Source of the DNA: DASZPJ01 sp035550295
GTDB lineage: Bacteria; Patescibacteriota; Saccharimonadia; Saccharimonadales; UBA4665
Direction: 5' to 3'
Assembly (NCBI GenBank): GCA_035550295.1
Contig: DASZPJ010000038.1
Span: 1-53,567 of the forward strand
Length of the DNA stretch: 53,567 nucleotides
Each line of letters starts with the position of its first letter. The first letter of the stretch is position 1. Below are positions 27,701 to 34,749 of this stretch, one piece after another. The notes under the pieces were generated by a model. The model did no database searches. It was given only the letters and a program-made list of their open reading frames with translations, and was not told where the DNA came from. The translations under genes and the position numbers were made by a program.

Positions 27701-28671
27701 GTGCCATCGCCGATGACACCGCCCAAGGTCTGAGCCGTATCGAAGAGCTCTTCGAAGTTCGCACGCCAAAAGGCCAAGCCTACCTGACCGAAATCTCCGG
27801 TGTGGCTAATACTTGGGAAGAAGGCGACCACTATGTCGTCCAAGTTACGGCCGACGACAACGAAAAAGTCACCCTGACCCTTGGGGAGCGCAAGGCAACC
27901 ATCAAGTCTGGTACTGAAGTTATGGCCGGCGACGTTGTTGCCGCGCTGGAAGATGCTTCCGAACCACTGACCGCGCCGATGGCCGGTAAGGCCCAGGTAA
28001 CAGCCAAGGCTGTTGTCATCACGCCTACCAAGCAAAGCGTGGTACGCTACGAAATCCCTGGCTTCAAGCAGTTGCAAATCGAAGACGGCCAAGCCGTCGT
28101 CGCTGGCCAACGCTTGACCAACGGTTCGATCAACCTGCACGACCTGATGCGTTTGCAAGGCGTGGAATCCACCCAGCGCTACATCATGAACGAGATCCTG
28201 CGCATCTTTGCCGCCCAGGGCCAGAACATTGCCGACAAGCACCTGGAAATCATCGTTCGCCAGATGTTTAGCCGCGTCCAGATCGAAGATGCTGGCGACA
28301 GTGAATTCGTGACTGGCGACGTCGTCAGTAAATTGGCCGTCGTTGAAGCTAACGAACAGCTAACGAACGAAGGCAAAGAACCTGCCAAGATTGCACAACT
28401 GTTACTCGGCATTACCAAGGCAAGTTTGAGCACTGACTCATTCCTAAGTGCTGCATCATTCCAGGACACTACCCGCGTTCTGATCGGCGCTGCTACTTCC
28501 GGTAAAGTCGACAAACTCTACGGCCTGAAAGAAAACGTCATCTTGGGCCGCAAGATCCCAGTTGGCACCGGTGCCATCGAAGAAGAGGAAGAACCAGACG
28601 AAATGACTGTCGAAGCCGAAACGCTGGTTGGCGCTGAACCAACTAATGAAACGGTTGAAACCGAAGCCTAA
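24799..28671 (+). CDS. rpoC: RNA polymerase beta' subunit, zinc sites lost
   Basis: 1290 residues from ATG 24799, with GGAGGAGG just before it and one base after the rpoB stop. The catalytic NADFDGDQMAVH (Asp523/525/527) is intact. The N-terminal zinc-binding region, normally CxC...CxxC, reads FGPVKDINPHDAKYKGV and has no cysteines beyond FCERIF. In the second site only Cys916 remains: the others are Ser (EDDS about 849, Ser923, Ser926). The trigger loop reads LSLDSKHRSGG (958-968), retaining the key His964 but replacing the usual Arg and Phe. The C-terminus is acidic (EEEEEPDE). The protein forms the active-site half of RNA polymerase. Confidence 0.96.
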   Translation: MTPSQRYNNTGTDIADFDAVRLAVASPNDILDWSYGEVTKPETINYRTQKPERDGLFCERIFGPVKDINPHDAKYKGVRSREAAVDKNGELVTRSIVRRERMGHINLAVPVSHIWFLRGTPSAMGLLLGMTVKNLERVAYFASYIIKEADAEKIAQLLADKEAEFAAAKEAIKLRYEKEAETEKADVKALAEAQTKETEQLTKDFELYRDQISGLTRLALINETDYRNLPDEVRSLIKVGMGGAALKELLESVDLKQLIEELDAEATEAKGQRRKKLMKRLRLLESMDRAGIKPSSMCLSVLPVIPPDLRPMVQLTGGRFATSDLNDLYRRVINRNNRLKKLMDLNAPEVIRRNEQRMLQEAVDALIDNNSARSGRAVAATGQRRRLKSLSDMLKGKQGRFRQNLLGKRVDYSGRSVIVAGPELKINQCGLPKMMALELFKPFVIGELIAREQAHNIRSASRLIEMGETVVWDALDEVIEGKYVLLNRAPSLHRLSIQAFQPVLIEGRAIQLHPLVCKGFNADFDGDQMAVHLPLSDKAQAEARDIMAANRNLLKPADGSPILHIEQDIVLGCYYLTYERPGTENAKPRVFSGLDEALMAFDAGSVTLQSRVRLPFRGAVIETTLGRVLFNEIFPEDFKFQDETMTKKRLQKVMAKVYAQYGQEKTAEIADDLKDLGFSYATTSGLSMGMGDFTPIEGMQSVLDDGEDRAAAISDQYDAGFITDTERHRLTVDNWTKAETTVQNMLAEQLVGEDSAMSIAIDSGARGNIRNLKDAVGMLGVLQDAAGNVIELPIKSGYIVGLNPLEYFTGTRGTRKALIDIALKTADAGYLTRRLVDVSQDVFTIEDDSTDPGFAMLRADAEFIGVSYASRLTGRVFAETLKGYGKKGEVITAEVAEQIEAATDIDGVKIMSALSCTNVRGVSQKSYGVDPATGLLVADHHPVGVIAAQSIGEPGTQLSLDSKHRSGGAIADDTAQGLSRIEELFEVRTPKGQAYLTEISGVANTWEEGDHYVVQVTADDNEKVTLTLGERKATIKSGTEVMAGDVVAALEDASEPLTAPMAGKAQVTAKAVVITPTKQSVVRYEIPGFKQLQIEDGQAVVAGQRLTNGSINLHDLMRLQGVESTQRYIMNEILRIFAAQGQNIADKHLEIIVRQMFSRVQIEDAGDSEFVTGDVVSKLAVVEANEQLTNEGKEPAKIAQLLLGITKASLSTDSFLSAASFQDTTRVLIGAATSGKVDKLYGLKENVILGRKIPVGTGAIEEEEEPDEMTVEAETLVGAEPTNETVETEA

Positions 28672-28683
28672 ATCTGTTAAGAT
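28655..28683 (+). promoter_or_regulatory. Promoter of the rpsL (str) operon
   Basis: TTGAAA (28655-28660), 17 bases, TAAGAT (28678-28683) with extended -10 TG at 28675-28676. It lies within the last codons of rpoC and gives a leader of about 110 bases that contains a dispersed repeat. Confidence 0.7.
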
Positions 28684-28754
28684 ACTTTGACAAACTAAGC
28701 ATCCGAGCCAGGGAGACAGGCATATCCCCGCAGCAGATAGATGCACCCGCCACT

Positions 28755-28786
28755 TGTCATCCTGAGCATAGTCGAAGGATCTCGTG
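28755..28786 (+). repeat. Dispersed TCATCCTGAGC/GTCGAAGGATC repeat, copy A
   Basis: TGTCATCCTGAGC followed by ATA and GTCGAAGGATCTCG. The same core occurs at both ends of the GIY-YIG unit (34195 and, inverted, 34619). Here it stands alone in the rpsL leader, just ahead of the Shine-Dalgarno. This short element recurs in many bacterial genomes. Confidence 0.8.
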
Positions 28787-28802
28787 GACATAAGGAGAAC
28801 GA

Positions 28803-29216
28803 ATGCCCACAATCAATCAGTTAGTGCGCAAGCCGCGTTCCCGGGCGAATGCCAAGAGCAAGTCGCCGGCGATGCAGCGCGTCACCAACAACCTAAAGAC
28901 CAAGAACTACGAAAAGCACGCGCCGTTCAAGCGCGGCGTCTGTGTGAAGGTCACCACCAAAACACCTAAAAAGCCAAACTCAGCGCTTCGTAAAGTTGCC
29001 CGTGTTCGCTTGAGCAACGGCTACGAAGTCTGGGCTTACATTGGCGGCGAAGGCCACAACCTCCAAGAGCACGCCGTCGTGTTGGTTCGTGGTGGTCGTG
29101 TCAAAGACCTTCCTGGTGTGCGCTACCACATTGTCCGTGGCAGCCTCGACCTTCAAGGCGTCAACGACCGCAAGCAAGGCCGCAGTAAGTACGGCACCAA
29201 GAAAGCAGGCAAATAG
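28803..29216 (+). CDS. rpsL: 30S ribosomal protein S12
   Basis: 137 residues. uS12 lines the decoding centre. TKTPKKPNSALRKVARVRL and GGRVKDLPGVRYH are the conserved loops in which streptomycin-resistance changes occur elsewhere; both carry the wild-type lysines here. AAGGAG at 28792-28797 supports the ATG. It is the first gene of the str region. An unrelated small gene begins on the very next base after the stop, separating it from rpsG. Confidence 0.97.
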   Translation: MPTINQLVRKPRSRANAKSKSPAMQRVTNNLKTKNYEKHAPFKRGVCVKVTTKTPKKPNSALRKVARVRLSNGYEVWAYIGGEGHNLQEHAVVLVRGGRVKDLPGVRYHIVRGSLDLQGVNDRKQGRSKYGTKKAGK

Positions 29217-29522
29217 ATGACTGTAGAATCTTGGGCTGGTGGTCCTAAAACCACTATTTTGCAACTGACAGAAAGACAAGCCGGCCGGATTGGACTCGGT
29301 GACTTAAAGGTCGCAGCCGAGAACCAAGCCAGACTATATAAGCCAAGTGGCGACGCCCACGTCAAAGCTTTTGTTCCACACAGCCAGCTCGAGCCAGAAG
29401 AATACGCTACACCAGGGCAAGCTGCTGAAGATCACACTGAATTTTTAGGTACCAAAGTGATTGGTAATAACCACGTTAGCGATGAAAGCTGGAATTTGCA
29501 CGAAGGAGACCAAGATGCCTAG
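29217..29522 (+). CDS. Hypothetical protein inserted between rpsL and rpsG, 101 aa
   Basis: Unrecognised protein starting MTVESWAGGPKTTILQ. The ATG is contiguous with the rpsL stop and the gene's last 8 bases overlap the rpsG start (ATGCCTAG), so all three are translationally linked. The rpsG ribosome site lies within its 3' end. No membrane segment; the composition is polar with an acidic C-terminus (DESWNLHEGDQDA). rpsL and rpsG are normally adjacent, so this is an insertion into a conserved junction. Confidence 0.65.
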   Translation: MTVESWAGGPKTTILQLTERQAGRIGLGDLKVAAENQARLYKPSGDAHVKAFVPHSQLEPEEYATPGQAAEDHTEFLGTKVIGNNHVSDESWNLHEGDQDA

Positions 29523-29994
29523 GAAAAAGACTAAATCACTAGTTCGCGATATCCAACCGGATCGCATTTACCAAAATGTTACAGTCCAGCGCCTGATCAA
29601 CCGCGTGATGCTAAACGGCAAAAAGCAGATTGCTGAACGCTTGGTTTACGGTGGCATGGAAAAGGCCGCCAGCAAGCTGAAGGTCGACAACCCGCTTGAC
29701 GTTTTTGAACAAGCTTTCAAGAACATCCAACCACACGTCGAGACCCGTTCCCGCCGCGTTGGTGGTGCCAACTACCAGATTCCATTCGAAGTCAAAGGCC
29801 AGCGCCAAAGCCACCTGACCATCATGTGGTTTGTCCAAGCCGCCCGTGCCCGCAAAGGTATGAGCATGCAGGACCGCATCGCGGCCGAACTGATGGACGC
29901 TTACAACGGCCAAGGTGCCGCTGTGAAGAAGCGTGAAGATGTACACAAGATGGCCGACGCCAACCGCGCCTTCGCCCACTTCGCCCGAGGTTAA
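29515..29994 (+). CDS. rpsG: 30S ribosomal protein S7
   Basis: 159 residues, starting MPRKKTKSLVRDIQPDR. The ATG at 29515 is chosen for AAGGAG at 29503-29508 and the family N-terminus; a longer frame from 29461 is not supported. uS7 nucleates assembly of the 30S head. Conserved FKNIQPHVETRSRRVGGANYQIP and the C-terminal KREDVHKMADANRAFAH are visible as separate blocks. The start is embedded in the end of the preceding small gene. Confidence 0.97.
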   Translation: MPRKKTKSLVRDIQPDRIYQNVTVQRLINRVMLNGKKQIAERLVYGGMEKAASKLKVDNPLDVFEQAFKNIQPHVETRSRRVGGANYQIPFEVKGQRQSHLTIMWFVQAARARKGMSMQDRIAAELMDAYNGQGAAVKKREDVHKMADANRAFAHFARG

Positions 29995-30026
29995 AAACTT
30001 TACTGGTGGGCAAGGAGATTTAAGCA

Positions 30027-30365
30027 ATGCGTAACTGGCCTGAAGCCGCAGTAGAACGACTAGACTCAATTGCCAAAGATTTTGAATTGTATCCATGCAT
30101 TGGATACCACTGGGACCACAGTATCGATCCTGCGCGTCACTCTGATCCTGCTCCGAATGAACGAGCCCACTATTTGCGACTGCACCCTACTTATGTCGAT
30201 GGCAAATACCAGGCCATGGCATTCTGGTTGGCTAAAGACCGCAGTCATGTTGAAGCTTTGCCAGAAGAGTATCAGGAATTTGCCGGCGTAGTCATCGGCT
30301 GCGTATTCCGGCAGCAAGAATTACTGGAGATTGCCTCAGAGCCTAATATCTTCGCCCAGCGTTAG
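30027..30365 (+). CDS. Hypothetical protein after rpsG, 112 aa
   Basis: Unrecognised soluble protein starting MRNWPEAAVERLDSIAKDF, preceded by AAGGAG at 30010-30015. It is rich in aromatic residues and histidines (CIGYHWDHS, HYLRLHPTYVDG, MAFWLAKDRSHVEAL), suggesting a compact alpha/beta domain. It lies in the rpsG-fusA interval, which normally has no genes, and is probably cotranscribed with rpsG because no terminator separates them. Confidence 0.62.
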   Translation: MRNWPEAAVERLDSIAKDFELYPCIGYHWDHSIDPARHSDPAPNERAHYLRLHPTYVDGKYQAMAFWLAKDRSHVEALPEEYQEFAGVVIGCVFRQQELLEIASEPNIFAQR

Positions 30366-30370
30366 CACAC

Positions 30371-30799
30371 ATGGCAAATACTCACTCGGTAGAAACGGAT
30401 CATGCTTTCACCCCGCAAGGCCAGATAGCCAGGGTTATTAATGCCTTCCACGGGCTTCTGGATTTGGACACGGTCCCCAGTTACTACCAGCCAACACCGG
30501 CGGCTTACGAATTTTCTGCCAAGCTGCTCGACATCGTTAACATAGACAAAAGTGCCGCTTTACTATTTGAAGGTGATAACGCAGATGTGAGTGCCAGGGC
30601 CGCTGCCAGAAGCCTGTCCTCGACCGGCTATGGATTGACGCTTGTAGTAGGACCGGCGAATTTACGCGCCATCGTTGGCGATCTAGACGGCCCTTCGCCC
30701 TTTTTGTGGGATCGTGACACTGTAAGAAAGTACCAGTTAATGCATGGTCGCTTAGCAATAAATGATCAAATCGAAAAGATCTACGGCAAAAGCAAGTAA
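30371..30799 (+). CDS. Hypothetical protein, 142 aa
   Basis: Unrecognised. Starts MANTHSVETDHAFTPQG five bases after the preceding stop, with no clear Shine-Dalgarno, so translation may depend on the upstream gene. The N-terminal half looks helical (IARVINAFHGLLDLD, YEFSAKLLDIVNIDKS), followed by an alternating hydrophobic stretch (GYGLTLVVGPANLRAIVGDL) and a basic C-terminus (INDQIEKIYGKSK). No membrane segment. Second of two unknown genes between rpsG and the Nudix-like gene. Confidence 0.6.
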   Translation: MANTHSVETDHAFTPQGQIARVINAFHGLLDLDTVPSYYQPTPAAYEFSAKLLDIVNIDKSAALLFEGDNADVSARAAARSLSSTGYGLTLVVGPANLRAIVGDLDGPSPFLWDRDTVRKYQLMHGRLAINDQIEKIYGKSK

Positions 30800-30853
30800 T
30801 TAAACTGGACGAGTTATTCTTTGGCTGAGACCTGCAATTTCCGCGATTTAGGC

Positions 30854-30859
30854 TAGAAT
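30854..30859 (+). promoter_or_regulatory. -10 box of the Nudix-like gene
   Basis: TAGAAT ends seven bases before the ATG at 30867, again without a Shine-Dalgarno. The -35 is poor. Confidence 0.45.
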
Positions 30860-30866
30860 AGACTCT

Positions 30867-31991
30867 ATGTACGGCGACATCCGACAATTTTTGCATGACA
30901 TCCTGACCGGCTATCGGGCAGTCGCTGAACGCTTCCAGTATGCGCAGAGCAAGTTCTTTTACCGGCAGCAATTTATTAGCCTGCTACTTTTCAACCGTAC
31001 ACACCTGAATTTGCCCAACACCAAATTCATCGATTATCGACTGGCGTTCCAGTACTATCCGAAAGACCGCAAAAAGGTCAAACTGCTGCGTGAAGGCCAA
31101 ACCAAAGAAGTCGAAGTTGGCTACAAAGAAATAATCGATTTCATCGAAGAGCCTGATGCCAAAATCGAAGTCACCGGCAACCTGACCCGCTACGAGCAGC
31201 CAGCCGACATCGTGGCCGCCAGCCGGGATGCTTTCGAGGCCTTTATGGCTGAGCGTCCAAACACGACTGACGGACCAGTACTTCGTCTCAACACATTTGA
31301 CGAACACAGCAAAGGCAAATATACGGCCACTTTGCAGGCCAGCAGCTACTTCGCCGAAGTCCGCTGCGAGCTCAGTTTGGACTATCCGATTGCCGGCGAT
31401 CCGTTCGATACCATGCGCATCCGCGATTTGGACTCCACCGGCAACTTAAAGCCGATCAACGACTCGATGATGGACAACCACATCGGCGTCTTCACTGCGG
31501 TAGCGCTGTTTAGTGAAGGCAACTGGTACTTCCACATGCTGCCCAGGCAGAACAAACTCGGTGTCTTCAATGGCATGCTCAGCAGCGTCAGCGGCGGTGT
31601 CGAACCACCCAAGCAGCCCGTTCATGACTTGGTCGAATACGCCACCAGCGAAATTAAAAGGGAATTCCACGAAGAGACCGGCATGGATCCGCTACGACTG
31701 GAACGCGAAGGCCGCTGCCAGGTCGTACCGCTGGCATTCACGCGCGAACTCAGCCGCGGCGGCAAGCCACAGTTCTTTTTTCTGACGATGCTGCGAGATT
31801 TTGAGAAAGGCGAGTTCGATAAAGCCTTCAAGGGCGCCGCCTGGAAGAGTGAATTTAGGGCTGACTTCAAGTCCAACATCACGGCGCTGGACGACGTTTT
31901 TTCGCCGGAATTCAGCACTGCTTTGTTCTACGCCTACGAATACTTGCAGAAAAAGCGCAAAATCCCCGGCGACGCTCTGATTCTGGATTAG
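30867..31991 (+). CDS. Nudix-like hydrolase with a long N-terminal domain
   Basis: 374 residues. A Nudix-type box is seen near 257-272: EYATSEIKREFHEETGM fits E-x7-REUxEExGU, although the glycine expected six residues before the first Glu is replaced and GGVEPPKQ lies shortly upstream. Such proteins hydrolyse nucleoside diphosphates linked to another moiety; the substrate cannot be told. The N-terminal about 190 residues are of unknown fold, with aromatic/basic stretches (QYAQSKFFYRQQFISLLLF). It ends about 10 bases before the fusA promoter. Confidence 0.7.
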   Translation: MYGDIRQFLHDILTGYRAVAERFQYAQSKFFYRQQFISLLLFNRTHLNLPNTKFIDYRLAFQYYPKDRKKVKLLREGQTKEVEVGYKEIIDFIEEPDAKIEVTGNLTRYEQPADIVAASRDAFEAFMAERPNTTDGPVLRLNTFDEHSKGKYTATLQASSYFAEVRCELSLDYPIAGDPFDTMRIRDLDSTGNLKPINDSMMDNHIGVFTAVALFSEGNWYFHMLPRQNKLGVFNGMLSSVSGGVEPPKQPVHDLVEYATSEIKREFHEETGMDPLRLEREGRCQVVPLAFTRELSRGGKPQFFFLTMLRDFEKGEFDKAFKGAAWKSEFRADFKSNITALDDVFSPEFSTALFYAYEYLQKKRKIPGDALILD

Positions 31992-32000
31992 TCACATCTG

Positions 32001-32029
32001 TTGCAAACCAACGCCATAACCGATATAAT
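32001..32029 (+). promoter_or_regulatory. fusA promoter
   Basis: TTGCAA (32001-32006), 17 bases, TATAAT (32024-32029). Transcription should start near 32036, six or so bases before a nine-codon frame and a terminator hairpin. Confidence 0.8.
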
Positions 32030-32041
32030 GTAATCAAGCTA

Positions 32042-32071
32042 ATGAGCGATTTTCGCTCTTTTTTATTGTAA
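32042..32071 (+). CDS. Nine-codon frame overlapping the fusA leader terminator
   Basis: ATG at 32042 reads MSDFRSFLL and stops at TAA 32069-32071. The start is about six bases from the predicted transcription start, so it could be read as a nearly leaderless frame. It covers the whole hairpin and T-run at 32044-32064: a ribosome on this frame would block the hairpin. It may be a leader peptide, or simply a chance frame made by the terminator. Confidence 0.35.
   Translation: MSDFRSFLL
32044..32064 (+). terminator. Intrinsic terminator in the fusA leader
   Basis: GAGCGA (32044-32049), loop TTT, TCGCTC (32053-32058), then six Ts. It stands downstream of the fusA promoter and upstream of the fusA ribosome site. 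It either ends the Nudix-like transcript or attenuates fusA. Confidence 0.75.
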
Positions 32072-32093
32072 ATAATGGATAAGGACACTCTAG

Positions 32094-34181
32094 ATGGCAG
32101 ACAAGAAAACTGAAATGAAAGACATCCGCAACCTGGGTATTATCGCCCACATTGACGCGGGTAAGACGACGACCACCGAAGGCATTTTGTACCGCACCGG
32201 CCTGAAGCACAAAATCGGCGCCGTACACGAAGGCGAAACCACGACGGACTGGATGGCACAGGAACGCGAACGCGGCATCACCATCGTCGCTGCGTCAGTT
32301 ACTTGTTTTTGGAAGAACCACCAGATCAACATCATCGACACCCCCGGCCACATCGACTTTACGGTTGAAGTGGAGCGCTCGCTGCGCGTGCTGGACGGCG
32401 CTTGCGTCGTCTTCGACGGCAAAATGGGCGTCGAGTCCCAGTCCGAAACCGTTTGGCGCCAGGCCGACAAATACGGCGTGCCACGAATTTGCTTTATCAA
32501 CAAGATCAACCAAACCGGCGGCGACTTCTACAAATCTTTGGACACGATCCACGCTCGTTTGTCTAAGCGTGCTTTCCCGGTTCACCTGCCAATCGGCTTT
32601 GAGCAGTCGATTAACGGCGTCGTCGACCTAGTCGAAATGAAGGCCTACACTTACAAAGAATTCACCGACCACGAATTAGTCGAAGGCGAAATCCCAGCCG
32701 ACATGATGGACCAGGTCAAGAAATATCGCAGCCTGCTGATCGAAAACGCCGTCGCCGAAGACGAAAAAATGCTCGAAAAATTCTTTGAAGTCGGCGAAGA
32801 AGGCCTGTCCACAGAAGAAATCAAACAAGCTATCCGTACCGCCGTATTGACCGGCAAATTCTTTGCTGTCACCGGTGGCGATGGCCGTGGCGTGATCGTC
32901 GAAAAAGTTCTTGATATGGTCAACGACTATTTGCCGAGCCCGCTAGACAAAGGTTCAGTTTGGGGAACACACCCTAAAACTGGTGATGAGATTGAGCGCA
33001 AGCCTACCGAAGCCGAACCGTTTGCCAGCTTGGCATTCAAGATCACAACCGATCCCTTTGTTGGCAAGTTAGCTTACTTCCGCGTCTACTCCGGCAAAAT
33101 CACTGCTGGCAGCTACATTCTCAACAGCTCGACTGGCGAGAAAGAGCGTGTTGGCCGTATTGTCCGTTTGCAGGCCGACAAGCGCGCCGAAGTCACCGAA
33201 GTCGGTGCCGGCGACATTGCCGCCATCGTTGGTCTGAAGGCGACCACCACTGGCAACACCCTTTGCGACCCCAACAACCCAATCGTCTTGGAATCAATTA
33301 CTTTCCCAGAGCCACCAGTCTCGATCGCCATCGAGCCAAAAACCAAGGCCGACCAAGAAAAGATGAGCTTGGCGTTGCAGCGCCTAGCAGAAGAAGACCC
33401 GACCTTCCGCGTCCGGGTCGACGACGAGACTGGCCAGACCATTATTTCCGGGATGGGTGAGTTGCACCTGGAGATCCTTGTCGACCGCATGAAGCGCGAA
33501 TTTAACGTCGAAGCTAACATTGGCCAGCCACAGGTTGCTTACCGCGAAACAATCCGCAAAGATGGCGTCGAAGCCCAAGGCAAATTCGTTCGCCAGACTG
33601 GTGGTAGCGGTCAATATGGTGACGTTTGGCTGCGCCTTAGCCAGAACGAAAAAGGTGCCGGATTTGAATTCATCAACTCCATCAAGGGTGGCGTTGTTCC
33701 AAGCGAATACATCCCAGCTGTCCGCAAAGGTATTGAAGAAGCCATGGCTAACGGCGTGGTTGCCGGTTACCCGGTTGTCGACATCAAAGCCGAGCTTTAC
33801 GACGGCAGTTACCACGAAGTTGACTCCTCCGAAGTGGCCTTCAAGATTGCTGGTTCGATGGGCTTCCAGGAAGGCTTCAAAAAAGCCAGTCCAACCATTA
33901 TGGAGCCGGTCATGAAAGTCGTTGTCGTTACCCCAGAAGAATTCATGGGTGACACTATCGGCGACCTTAACAGCAAGCGTGGTCGCATCGAATCTATGGA
34001 AGACTTAAGTAGCGGCGTCAAAGAAATCACTGCCTTCGTGCCACTGGGTGAGATGTTTGGCTACACCACCAACTTGCGCAGCATGACCCAAGGCCGCGCC
34101 AGCTCCAGCATGGAGCTCGATCACTACGCCGACGTGCCAAACAACGTCGCCGAAGCCATCATCGCCAAAAACGCCAAGTAG
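32094..34181 (+). CDS. fusA: Translation elongation factor G
   Basis: 695-residue GTPase that drives ribosomal translocation. G1 AHIDAGKTTTTEG, switch region TTTDWMAQERERGITI, G3 DTPGHIDF and G4 NKINQTGG are intact, followed by domains II to V (GMGELHLEILVDRM, YRETIRKDGVEAQGKFVRQ, LGEMFGYTTNLRSMTQGRA). AAGGA at 32081-32085 supports the ATG. A promoter plus terminator in its leader suggests attenuation control. Downstream, where tuf would normally follow, the GIY-YIG unit and an unknown gene intervene. Confidence 0.97.
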   Translation: MADKKTEMKDIRNLGIIAHIDAGKTTTTEGILYRTGLKHKIGAVHEGETTTDWMAQERERGITIVAASVTCFWKNHQINIIDTPGHIDFTVEVERSLRVLDGACVVFDGKMGVESQSETVWRQADKYGVPRICFINKINQTGGDFYKSLDTIHARLSKRAFPVHLPIGFEQSINGVVDLVEMKAYTYKEFTDHELVEGEIPADMMDQVKKYRSLLIENAVAEDEKMLEKFFEVGEEGLSTEEIKQAIRTAVLTGKFFAVTGGDGRGVIVEKVLDMVNDYLPSPLDKGSVWGTHPKTGDEIERKPTEAEPFASLAFKITTDPFVGKLAYFRVYSGKITAGSYILNSSTGEKERVGRIVRLQADKRAEVTEVGAGDIAAIVGLKATTTGNTLCDPNNPIVLESITFPEPPVSIAIEPKTKADQEKMSLALQRLAEEDPTFRVRVDDETGQTIISGMGELHLEILVDRMKREFNVEANIGQPQVAYRETIRKDGVEAQGKFVRQTGGSGQYGDVWLRLSQNEKGAGFEFINSIKGGVVPSEYIPAVRKGIEEAMANGVVAGYPVVDIKAELYDGSYHEVDSSEVAFKIAGSMGFQEGFKKASPTIMEPVMKVVVVTPEEFMGDTIGDLNSKRGRIESMEDLSSGVKEITAFVPLGEMFGYTTNLRSMTQGRASSSMELDHYADVPNNVAEAIIAKNAK

Positions 34182-34194
34182 TAGACCTTCACAC

Positions 34195-34225
34195 TGTCAT
34201 CCTGAGCGAAGTCGAAGGACCCCGC
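34195..34225 (+). repeat. Dispersed repeat, copy B (left end of the GIY-YIG unit)
   Basis: TGTCATCCTGAGCGAAGTC followed by GAAGGACCCCGC; same core as copy A at 28755. Begins 14 bases after the fusA stop. Confidence 0.8.
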
Positions 34226-34283
34226 ACGCCCTTAAAGTGCAAGTTTAATGAATAGTTAATGTCTATCCATCATAATTGAGTTT

Positions 34284-34646
34284 GTGAACTGTTATTTTAT
34301 GTACATTATGACCAATTCTCGTCGAACGGTTCTGTATATTGGTGTCACCAACGATCTGGAACGACGAGTTCTAGAGCACAAGGCTAATTCAATCAAAGGC
34401 TTCACGGCCACCTACAATTGCACAGACTTACTTTATTTTGAGGAAGTGAGAAGTGTAGAAGCGGCTATCGTTCGCGAGAAGCAGCTCAAAGGTTGGCGTA
34501 GGAGCAAGAAAGAGCAGTTGATTGAGGGCCTGAATCCTGGTCGACGGGATCTTTCTACAGGCTTAGTGCCTGTCACTCCGAGCAATGTCGAGGAATTTCG
34601 TGGCCAAAGCTTAGGTGTACGAGATCCTTCGACGGGCTCAGGATGA
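34284..34646 (+). CDS. GIY-YIG family endonuclease-like protein
   Basis: 120 residues from the GTG at 34284, whose translation MNCYFMYIMTNSRRTVLYIGVTNDL in two parts (MYIM...LYIGV) matches the UPF0213/YhbQ-type GIY-YIG family; R27/R28-containing NDLERRVLEHK and GFTATYNCTDLLYFEE complete the nuclease core, with REKQLKGWRRSKK and the ELI-type end near residue 83. The last about 35 residues (NPGRRDLSTGL, VRDPSTGSG) are encoded by copies of the dispersed repeat rather than by family sequence. A CATAAT box seven bases before the GTG suggests a leaderless start. Family members cut DNA in some cases; the function here is unknown. Confidence 0.82.
   Translation: MNCYFMYIMTNSRRTVLYIGVTNDLERRVLEHKANSIKGFTATYNCTDLLYFEEVRSVEAAIVREKQLKGWRRSKKEQLIEGLNPGRRDLSTGLVPVTPSNVEEFRGQSLGVRDPSTGSG
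34548..34603. repeat. Two degenerate repeat copies inside the GIY-YIG 3' end
   Basis: GGGATCTTTCTACAGGCTTA (34548-34567) resembles the inverted form, and TGTCACTCCGAGCAATGTCG (34571-34590) with AGGAATTTCGTGG resembles the direct form, both diverged. They overlap head to head and are translated as the protein tail. Confidence 0.55.
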
Positions 34647-34649
34647 CAG
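34619..34649 (-). repeat. Dispersed repeat, copy E (right end of the GIY-YIG unit)
   Basis: ACGAGATCCTTCGACGGGCT followed by CAGGATGACAG; inverted relative to copies A and B and overlapping the GIY-YIG stop codon. Confidence 0.8.
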
Positions 34650-34666
34650 TTTTGGCTGTAGACCTC

Positions 34667-34695
34667 TTGACAACGCGCTTATGTAGGACTATACC
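34667..34695 (+). promoter_or_regulatory. Promoter of the 34750 gene
   Basis: TTGACA (34667-34672), 17 bases, TATACC (34690-34695). Leader of about 48 bases with AAAGGAT before the GTG. Confidence 0.7.
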
Positions 34696-34749
34696 TAAAA
34701 GTGCAAGAAGTTAATCTCCTTACACAAAAACCAAGCGAAAGGATCGACT

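Larger units (their letters stand above)
34193..34650. mobile_element. Putative 458-bp mobile unit: GIY-YIG gene between inverted repeats
   Basis: The left end ACTGTCATCCTGAGC (34193-34207) is an exact inverted match of the right end GCTCAGGATGACAGT (34636-34650). After a few mismatches, GTCGAAGGA (34211-34219) again matches TCCTTCGAC (34624-34632) in inverted orientation. Outside, GTAGACCT occurs on both sides (34181-34188 and 34658-34665), a possible target duplication though separated from the ends by 4 and 7 bases. The only gene inside is GIY-YIG-like. No transposase is present. Confidence 0.5.
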
